Assembly: GCA_900315195.1 (NCBI GenBank)
Contig: OMYD01000029.1
Coordinates: forward strand, 1 to 36,164
Direction: 5' to 3'
DNA: 36,164 bases
Source: an uncultured Eubacteriales bacterium
GTDB lineage: Bacteria; Bacillota; Clostridia; Oscillospirales; Acutalibacteraceae
Positions 31,356 to 36,164 of the stretch are shown here, piece by piece. Under the pieces are notes generated by a model, which was not told the origin of the DNA, did no database searches, and saw only the letters and a list, made by a program, of their open reading frames with translations. Position 1 is the first letter of the stretch; every line of letters begins with the position of its first letter. A program made the position numbers and the translations under genes.

Positions 31356-32136
31356 ACATATTTTCTTTAATCGCGTCAAGGGCGCTTTTTTCAATGCGGC
31401 TCACCTGAGCCTGAGAGATTCCGATTTCGGCAGCGACCTCCATCTGGGTTTTCCCGCGAAAGAACCTGAGCGTAAGGATCCTTTTTTCACGGTCGCTCAG
31501 GTTTGAAATCGCCTCTTTCAGCGCAAGCTCCTCAAGCCATGTGCGGTCGTCGCTCTTGTCGCCGATCTGATCCATAACATAAACCGTGTCGCTTCCGTCC
31601 GAGAAAACAGGCTCGTAAAGCGAAACAGGCTCAACAACCGCCTCAAGCGCCAGCACAACCGTTTCCTTCGGAACGTCCATTAGCTTGGCTATCTCCTCAA
31701 CCGCCGGCTCACGGTTGTTTTTGGCGGTCAGCTGCTCCTTAATCTGCATCGCCCTGTAGGCGGTGTCCCTCATTGAGCGCGAAACCTTTACGGCGTTGTT
31801 ATCGCGCAAATACCTTCTTATCTCACCGATAATCATCGGAACGCCGTAGGTTGAAAACCTGACGTCAAGCTTGGGGTCAAAGTTATCAATAGCCTTAATC
31901 AGCCCTATAACGCCCACCTGAAACAAATCGTCGGGGCTTTCTCCCCTGCCGACAAACCTCTGGATTACCGACAGCACCAGCCGCAAATTGCCGTTGATCA
32001 TTTCATCGCGGGCGCGTTTTCGCTCGGCAGGGCTTCCGTTTTTTATTGTTTTCAGCAGCTCGCGCTTTTTTTCCTCGCTGAGCAATTTCAACCGTGAGGT
32101 ATTGACGCCGCATATTTCAACTTTTCCGTATTGCAT
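31354..32136 (-). CDS. sigG: Sporulation sigma factor G
   Basis: Late forespore sigma factor, 260 residues. The start KVEICGVNTSRLKLLS is diagnostic for sigma-G. Region 2 contains NLRLVLSVIQRF and DLFQVGVIGLIKAIDNFD, then FSTYGVPMIIGEIRRYLRDNN. Region 3 is about 115-185. Region 4 ends with LTLRFFRGKTQMEVAAEIGISQAQVSRIEK. GGAGG lies 6 nt before the chosen ATG; an in-frame ATG 15 nt upstream overlaps it. The usual sigE/spoIIGA neighbours are absent. Upstream I see no convincing sigma-F/G promoter. Confidence 0.95.
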   Translation of the reverse strand: MQYGKVEICGVNTSRLKLLSEEKKRELLKTIKNGSPAERKRARDEMINGNLRLVLSVIQRFVGRGESPDDLFQVGVIGLIKAIDNFDPKLDVRFSTYGVPMIIGEIRRYLRDNNAVKVSRSMRDTAYRAMQIKEQLTAKNNREPAVEEIAKLMDVPKETVVLALEAVVEPVSLYEPVFSDGSDTVYVMDQIGDKSDDRTWLEELALKEAISNLSDREKRILTLRFFRGKTQMEVAAEIGISQAQVSRIEKSALDAIKENM

Positions 32137-32348
32137 ATAATTCCTCCGCACAATTCATGATATAATTATTGCCTTCAAGCGCGTAATTATTCCGCGGCAG
32201 AGTTTTATTGAAGCTGAAAATCAACAGATTTTTGATTAATTATATATTATTATTGATTATGACAATTCTTTGTGGTATTATAATCTCATATTATAAAAAT
32301 GTGGCATTTTAAGGCATATTACATTGATGAACGTGAGGATATATAACT

Positions 32349-33305
32349 GTGAAAATAAGTGTAATTGTACCTGTTTTCAACTGTGAAAATACTTTAAGAA
32401 CCTGCGTAAACTCTCTGCTTAATCAGAATTTTGACGAATACGAGATTATTCTTGTCGATGACGGAAGCGAGGATAACAGCGGGGCAATCTGTGATGATTA
32501 CGATAAGGAGCATGAAAAGATCCGCGTAGTTCACAAGACAAACGGCGGTGTTTCCTCCGCCTGCAATTTCGGAATTGACTATGCGCGGGGCAAATATATC
32601 ATGTTCTGCGACTCTGACGACTACGCCGAGCCCGATTGGATGAAGCTTTTGTACAACGCTGTTGAAGTCAACCCCGACGACTCGGTTTTCTGCAGCTTTT
32701 ACAAAACCGATACCCGCAAGGACAGGAGCGTGTCGCTTTCGGTCAGCGGAGGACGTTTTGAACTTAGCAAATACTATCTGCTTTATGTCGAGGGCTTTTC
32801 GGCTCCGCGCTGGATCCACATCTACCGGCGCGACTTAATCGGCGACGACCTGCGCTTTGACGAGAGTATAAGCGTCGGCGAGGACGCGCTGTTCAATATC
32901 GGCTACATAAAGCGCTGCAAACACTTTTACTACATTACCTCGCCGCTTTACCACTGGTTTGACAGCGGCGAAACCGGGCTGTCGCACACCTTTAACGCCA
33001 AACAATACGATGAAATCAAGGTGCTGTATTTTCCGCGTCTGGAGGTCATTGACAAAAAGGACAGGCAAAAGTATTATAACCGCAGCCTTTACAATTTTTA
33101 CAAGAGTATCGAAAACGTATTTGACAAGCGCAATGAAATGACATATGAGGAACAGCGCGAATACGCTAAATATATTTTGCACGACGATGTTTTTTCCGAC
33201 GCGCTCAAACACTCAAACTCAAGCTTAAAGGTTCTGCTAAAGCCCAGGAGCCGACGTCTGATTTTAGCGTATATAAAGCTCAGAAAAAAGATAAAAGGAA
33301 AATAA
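32349..33305 (+). CDS. Family 2 glycosyltransferase
   Basis: GT-A fold transferase of 318 residues, probably adding a sugar to a surface polysaccharide or teichoic acid. ISVIVPVFNCENTLRTC starts the fold, LVDDGSEDNSG holds the nucleotide-binding Asp37-Asp38, and CDSDDY has the metal-binding DSD (88-90). WIHIYRRDLI and the later EDALF give the acceptor region. The C-terminal 80 residues are basic and helical with no membrane segment, so it is likely peripheral on the membrane. GTG start, with GAGG 9-10 nt upstream. It stands alone with its own terminator. The substrate is unknown. Confidence 0.9.
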   Translation: MKISVIVPVFNCENTLRTCVNSLLNQNFDEYEIILVDDGSEDNSGAICDDYDKEHEKIRVVHKTNGGVSSACNFGIDYARGKYIMFCDSDDYAEPDWMKLLYNAVEVNPDDSVFCSFYKTDTRKDRSVSLSVSGGRFELSKYYLLYVEGFSAPRWIHIYRRDLIGDDLRFDESISVGEDALFNIGYIKRCKHFYYITSPLYHWFDSGETGLSHTFNAKQYDEIKVLYFPRLEVIDKKDRQKYYNRSLYNFYKSIENVFDKRNEMTYEEQREYAKYILHDDVFSDALKHSNSSLKVLLKPRSRRLILAYIKLRKKIKGK

Positions 33306-33310
33306 CCGCG

Positions 33311-33347
33311 AAAGCGCGCGCACCAAAGTGCGCGCGTTTTCTTTTTT
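33311..33347 (+). terminator. Terminator of the glycosyltransferase gene
   Basis: CGCGCGCAC pairs with GTGCGCGCG (9 bp, loop CAAA), extended by G.T and A-T pairs, and is followed by TTTTCTTTTTT. Confidence 0.95.
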
Positions 33348-33352
33348 GATAT

Positions 33353-33413
33353 AATACTATTATCAAAAAAAACTTTAACATCTGTTTTAAAGCGTTTTAA
33401 TTGAAAATAGCAT
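33353..33413 (+). mobile_element. Core-less copy 3 of the MITE-like element
   Basis: The left half AATACTATTATC...CTTTAACATCTGTT matches the reversed right end of copy 1. The right half AAAGCGTTTTAATTGAAAATAGC matches its reversed left end. The core of about 100 bp is missing, and the join falls exactly at AACATCTG, which is the reversed CAGATGTT direct repeat that flanks the core in copy 1. It looks like a deletion remnant. Confidence 0.7.
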
Positions 33414-33449
33414 GAAATCTCTTAACAATGACTTTTTTCGGCACGGTCA

Positions 33450-33478
33450 TTGCAATGTTTATAAAAATATGTTACAAT
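33450..33478 (+). promoter_or_regulatory. Sigma-A promoter of the membrane protein/nnrD cluster
   Basis: TTGCAA (33450-33455), 17-bp spacer, TACAAT (33473-33478), about 25 nt before the ribosome site of the gene at 33511. Confidence 0.8.
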
Positions 33479-33510
33479 AGCCTTGATATTTTCATTAAGG
33501 AGCTTATTTT

Positions 33511-34065
33511 ATGGACTATTTTCCCGATATGGACATTTTCCCGGAACAGGTGGTTAAGCACGACAAAACCGCCAAAAATCTTTTTATTAAAATACTGTCG
33601 GTAGTATTGCTGTTTTTAGTTCCGCTTTCATGCCTTCTGCTTGCCAGATTCATCGCTTACTTTGCCATGGTTGGCTTTTTTCTGTTTATCGGCGGAATAT
33701 ACATGGTATGGTGGATTTTTAAATCGCAAAAAGTGGAATACGAGTATGCCGTAAGCGGCGACAAACTGAATGTATCAAAAATTATTGCCATGCGCAGAAG
33801 AAAAAAATTATGCTCAATTCCCATCAAGGAAATCTATAGTATGGATACCGGCGATAAAAACGTTAAAAACCGCCGCTTCCGCAAGATGTATTTCGCCGCC
33901 AAAAACGAGCGCGACTTTGACACCAATACCTACGCAGTTTTCAAAAACCCTCTTTACGGCAACTGTCTGCTTGTATTTAACCCCAACGAAAAAATCATCA
34001 CAGCTATGAGACCTCATATGAACCAGGAGCTGGTAAAACAGCTTTATTACATTAACAAACGCTGA
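33511..34065 (+). CDS. Two-helix membrane protein of unknown function (possibly DUF6106)
   Basis: Protein of 184 residues. A short N-terminal cytoplasmic segment is followed by two adjacent membrane helices (about 25-47 and 50-70). The rest is a basic beta-rich soluble domain (about 75-184, VEYEYAVSGDKLNVSKI, LCSIPIKEIYSMD, CLLVFNPNEKII) that reads like the PH-like domain of YcxB/DUF-type proteins. AAGGAG lies 8 nt before the ATG. It is the first gene of the cluster, with nnrD only 3 bp after its stop codon. I recall similar proteins annotated as DUF6106 in Clostridia, but this is unverified. The function is unknown. Confidence 0.8.
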   Translation: MDYFPDMDIFPEQVVKHDKTAKNLFIKILSVVLLFLVPLSCLLLARFIAYFAMVGFFLFIGGIYMVWWIFKSQKVEYEYAVSGDKLNVSKIIAMRRRKKLCSIPIKEIYSMDTGDKNVKNRRFRKMYFAAKNERDFDTNTYAVFKNPLYGNCLLVFNPNEKIITAMRPHMNQELVKQLYYINKR

Positions 34066-34068
34066 GTT

Positions 34069-34935
34069 ATGGAACGCACGGACAAAAACATTGTAAAAAA
34101 AGCCGTCGCGCCGCGCCCCGATGACGCTCACAAAGGCACTATGGGTACGCTGCTCAGCATTTGCGGCAGCTACGGAATGGCGGGCGCGGGCATATTAAGC
34201 GGAACTGCCGCGCTCAGAAGCGGTTTGGGGCTGCTTAAATGCGCCCTGCCAAAGAGTATTTATCCTATTTTGGCGGCAAGACTGCCCGAAAGCGTTTATC
34301 TTCCGCTTGAGGAAAACCCCGACGGAAGAATGTCTGCGCTGAATCTCCCCTATCTGCTTGAACAAAAATCAGACGCCGTGCTGCTGGGCTGCGGGCTCTC
34401 GGTATGCGACGACACCAAAGCGATTGTCGAGGGCTTTATCCGAGGCTGTGAAAAGCCGATGGTGCTCGACGCCGACGCATTAAATTGTATTTCGGATAAT
34501 TCCGCGATTTTAAAGGACGCCAAATCGCCTGTTATTATCACTCCTCACCCCATGGAGATGGCAAGGCTGTGCGGTGTTACCGCTTACGAGATTAATAAAA
34601 ACCGCGAAAAAACCGCGCGGGTATTTGCTGCGCGATACGGCGTTATTACGGTGCTTAAAGGCGCGGGTACGATTATCGCTTCGCCCGACGGCAAGGCAAG
34701 AATAAACATGACGGGCAACAGCGGCATGGCCACAGGCGGCAGCGGCGACGTTCTCGCGGGGATTTGCGCCTCGCTTCTCGCTCAGGGCAAATCCCCGTTT
34801 GACTGCGCCTGCGCGTCGGTTTATCTTCACGGCTTGGCAGGAGATTTCGCTGCAAAGCGGCTCGGAAAGATCTCCATGCTCCCGAGCGACATTATTGACG
34901 AGCTTCCTAACGCGTTTATGGCGTGCGGCTTATAA
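34069..34935 (+). CDS. nnrD: ADP/ATP-dependent NAD(P)H-hydrate dehydratase
   Basis: Repairs hydrated NAD(P)H using ADP or ATP, 288 residues. Only the C-terminal (YjeF-C, ribokinase-like) domain is present; the epimerase domain fused to it in E. coli is missing. KGTMGTLLSICGSYGMAGAG opens the fold, then LDADALNC, TPHPMEMARL (substrate loop) and TGGSGDVLAG (nucleotide and catalytic Asp). The ribosome site is poor and the gene starts 3 nt after the previous stop codon, so it depends on coupling. In Bacillus and Clostridia nnrD often precedes the lipoprotein-alr-endoAI-endoA group, which fits its place here. Confidence 0.93.
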   Translation: MERTDKNIVKKAVAPRPDDAHKGTMGTLLSICGSYGMAGAGILSGTAALRSGLGLLKCALPKSIYPILAARLPESVYLPLEENPDGRMSALNLPYLLEQKSDAVLLGCGLSVCDDTKAIVEGFIRGCEKPMVLDADALNCISDNSAILKDAKSPVIITPHPMEMARLCGVTAYEINKNREKTARVFAARYGVITVLKGAGTIIASPDGKARINMTGNSGMATGGSGDVLAGICASLLAQGKSPFDCACASVYLHGLAGDFAAKRLGKISMLPSDIIDELPNAFMACGL

Positions 34936-34991
34936 TCAGTCATTAAAGAAACATACAGGACATATAATTGTTTAAGAACAGGAGGTGCCTT

Positions 34992-35489
34992 ATGGCTGCC
35001 AGAATTCTTAAACTGTTATGTGTCTTTTTTTCGGTTTTGACCGTTCTGCTTTGCGGCTGCGAGCATGACAAAAACTCAAACGCGGTAAACACGGATTTCA
35101 GCGCGGATTTCCGGGCACAATACCGCGGAATGAAACTGAGCGGAAGCCTTATAAACACACGTCAGGGGTACTGCGCAATTGAGCTGAGCGCTCCGGAAAC
35201 TTTAGATGGGCTTAGTGTAAGCTACAGCGGGAACGAGCTTGCTCTGTCCCGAAACGGCGATAAAGCTACTGCCGATGAAGCGTATTTGCCATCGGACAGC
35301 TTCTGTTCAATTTTACACGATATCCTCAAATCCGCGGCTGACAGCAAGGGCGACAGTCCCATTAAGCTTGAGCTTACGTGCGGCGATGGAGATTTGACTA
35401 TTGACGAAGACGGACTTCCGAAAGAAGCCGTTATTCCAAGCCGTGATTTTTCAATTACATTTTCAAACAGCAAAGCAACAGGCAAATAA
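34992..35489 (+). CDS. Small lipoprotein of unknown function
   Basis: Secreted protein of 165 residues. The signal peptide [20 protein letters not shown] ends in a lipobox with the modified cysteine at residue 23 (LCGC-EHD). The mature part is mostly beta-like with [37 protein letters not shown] and [11 protein letters not shown], recalling LolA/YdcC-type folds of anionic lipid-binding lipoproteins. AGGAGGT lies 5 nt before the chosen ATG. Position between nnrD and endoA equals that of the YdcC-like germination lipoprotein in other Firmicutes, but it is half as long. Homology to YdcC is only an inference from place and shape. Confidence 0.8.
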   Translation: MAARILKLLCVFFSVLTVLLCGCEHDKNSNAVNTDFSADFRAQYRGMKLSGSLINTRQGYCAIELSAPETLDGLSVSYSGNELALSRNGDKATADEAYLPSDSFCSILHDILKSAADSKGDSPIKLELTCGDGDLTIDEDGLPKEAVIPSRDFSITFSNSKATGK

Positions 35490-35586
35490 CGAACATTCAC
35501 CGCTCTCAAAAATAATATGTAATAACGGTATAAATTATTGCGGACAGGCAAAAATATTGATAGTAAATTTTTGGAGCGTGAAAGCC

Positions 35587-35931
35587 TTGAACATAAAACG
35601 CGGTGACATATATTACGCCGACCTCAGCCCTGTGGTCGGCTCGGAACAGGGCGGTGTCAGGCCTGTGCTGATTGTGCAGAACAACGTGGGCAACCGTTTC
35701 AGCCCGACGGTAATTGCGGCGGCGATTACAAGCCAGCAGTCAAAAGCAAAGCTGCCCACACACATTCCGCTCTACTCGGGCACCTCTGGACTCACAAAGG
35801 ACAGCGTAGTGCTGCTTGAGCAGGTGCGAACGATCGATAAGCGCAGGCTCAAAGAAAAAATGGGCTCTGTTGACGAAAACGCCATGACGGCAATTGACAA
35901 CGCGATTTCAATATCTTTCGGATTAACTTAA
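35587..35931 (+). CDS. ndoA: Endoribonuclease EndoA (MazF/PemK family), without adjacent antitoxin
   Basis: mRNA interferase of 114 residues, nearly the same length as Bacillus EndoA (116). [66 protein letters not shown] are all strongly conserved. Arg25 and Thr48, the key residues of Bacillus EndoA, are present, so it should be active. The TTG start at 35587 was chosen because GGAG lies 10 nt upstream and the protein then begins as in Bacillus. The antitoxin gene (endoAI) and alr that normally precede it are absent. The 97 bp upstream hold no short gene that I can see. Confidence 0.95.
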   Translation: MNIKRGDIYYADLSPVVGSEQGGVRPVLIVQNNVGNRFSPTVIAAAITSQQSKAKLPTHIPLYSGTSGLTKDSVVLLEQVRTIDKRRLKEKMGSVDENAMTAIDNAISISFGLT

Positions 35932-36012
35932 AAATTTTTTCATAATTCGTTTGCGGAATTAAAAACCCCTCGTAATGGTATAGAATAGCTATGGTAAATT
36001 TCATATCTACGT

Positions 36013-36088
36013 GGGGGTATAGCTCAGATGGTAGAGCGCTTGGTTCGCATTCAAGAGGTCAGGGGTTCGATTCCCCTTATCTCCACCA
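36013..36088 (+). tRNA. tRNA-Ala, anticodon CGC
   Basis: A full cloverleaf of 76 nt with encoded CCA. The acceptor GGGGGTA pairs with TATCTCC and includes the G3.U70 pair that marks alanine tRNA. The anticodon loop is TTCGCAT (anticodon CGC, codon GCG). The T-arm contains GGTTCGATTCC. An extended -10-like TGGTATAGAAT lies about 30 nt upstream. Confidence 0.97.
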
Positions 36089-36090
36089 AA

Positions 36091-36126
36091 ACAAAACGGT
36101 ACGCAAAGCGTGCCGTTTTTGTTTTG
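36091..36126 (+). terminator. Terminator of tRNA-Ala
   Basis: ACAAAACGGTACGC pairs with GCGTGCCGTTTTTGT (one T.G pair), loop AAA, with TTTTTGTTTT in and after the 3' arm. Confidence 0.9.
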
Positions 36127-36164
36127 ATGATAAAGAGATAACGGGATGTGACGGCGAGTGCTCG

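Noticed and set aside
32137-32220. Sigma-F or sigma-G promoter for sigG (GGAATA with AATAATTA-like boxes)
   Set aside because: The -10 does not match either consensus well and spacing is uncertain, so I did not list it.
34350-34541. Minus-strand open frames inside nnrD as a possible antitoxin for EndoA
   Set aside because: They lie antisense inside a conserved gene, lack ribosome sites, and do not resemble ribbon-helix-helix proteins.

Overview
The window looks like the chromosome of a spore-forming, anaerobic Clostridia bacterium of the Ruminococcaceae/Oscillospiraceae type. The evidence is sigma-G and dipicolinate synthase (spoVFA/B), a Phe T-box in front of pheST, strong GGAGG ribosome sites and near-consensus TTGaca-17-TATAAT promoters, a secreted leucine-rich-repeat protein ending in a type I dockerin (cellulosome-type biology), and DUF3021/LytTR and EndoA genes typical of Firmicutes. 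Almost everything is core-genome housekeeping. No prophage, insertion sequence with transposase, or CRISPR array is visible.

Layout. 1-6000: a palindromic element, then on the minus strand a Ca2+/cation antiporter, an HtrA protease, and a typA-exonuclease operon. 6000-10300: the operon acn-icd-rex, whose promoter -10 box is covered by a near-perfect Rex operator, so the NADH sensor probably controls its own gene together with the oxidative citrate-to-2-oxoglutarate branch. 10300-13500: der-plsY and yceD-rpmF, separated by an unusual array of small hairpins spaced by AATTCAT/ATGAATT. 13600-18600: the dockerin/LRR protein, pgi with a small P-loop protein, and a D,D-carboxypeptidase. 18600-21600: a DUF2007-like protein, metY, ispD and ispF in one operon. 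21600-23330: spoVFA-spoVFB, preceded by a separate structured RNA of about 210 nt. 23330-24520: a long gene-poor stretch, then a small coiled protein and a sigma-region-4-like HTH protein on the plus strand. 24550-27380: LytTR/DUF3021 and ilvA-ridA. 27340-31300: promoter, mobile-like structured element, T-box and pheST. 31350-36164: sigG (minus), then on plus a family 2 glycosyltransferase, a small membrane-protein/nnrD/lipoprotein/endoA cluster, and tRNA-Ala(CGC).

The most notable things are in non-coding DNA. (1) A symmetric array of about nine variable hairpins with constant 7-nt linkers lies just upstream of der. (2) Two sporulation-type genes (spoVFA and a dacF/dacB-like gene) start directly after the T-run of a terminator hairpin that also contains their Shine-Dalgarno. 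A sporulation-type -10 box (sigma-K-like and sigma-E-like respectively) lies inside each hairpin, so only the sporulation transcript would escape the hairpin. (3) A 160-bp terminal-inverted-repeat element occurs twice, each copy starting within about 20 nt downstream of a -10 box. It contains a hairpin with compensatory changes between copies, and a third copy appears to have lost its core by recombination between 9-bp direct repeats. (4) Two further families of palindromic or dispersed repeats are present.

All functional calls rest on recognising motifs by eye. Promoter, operator and RNA calls are pattern matches that have not been tested by alignment or folding software.
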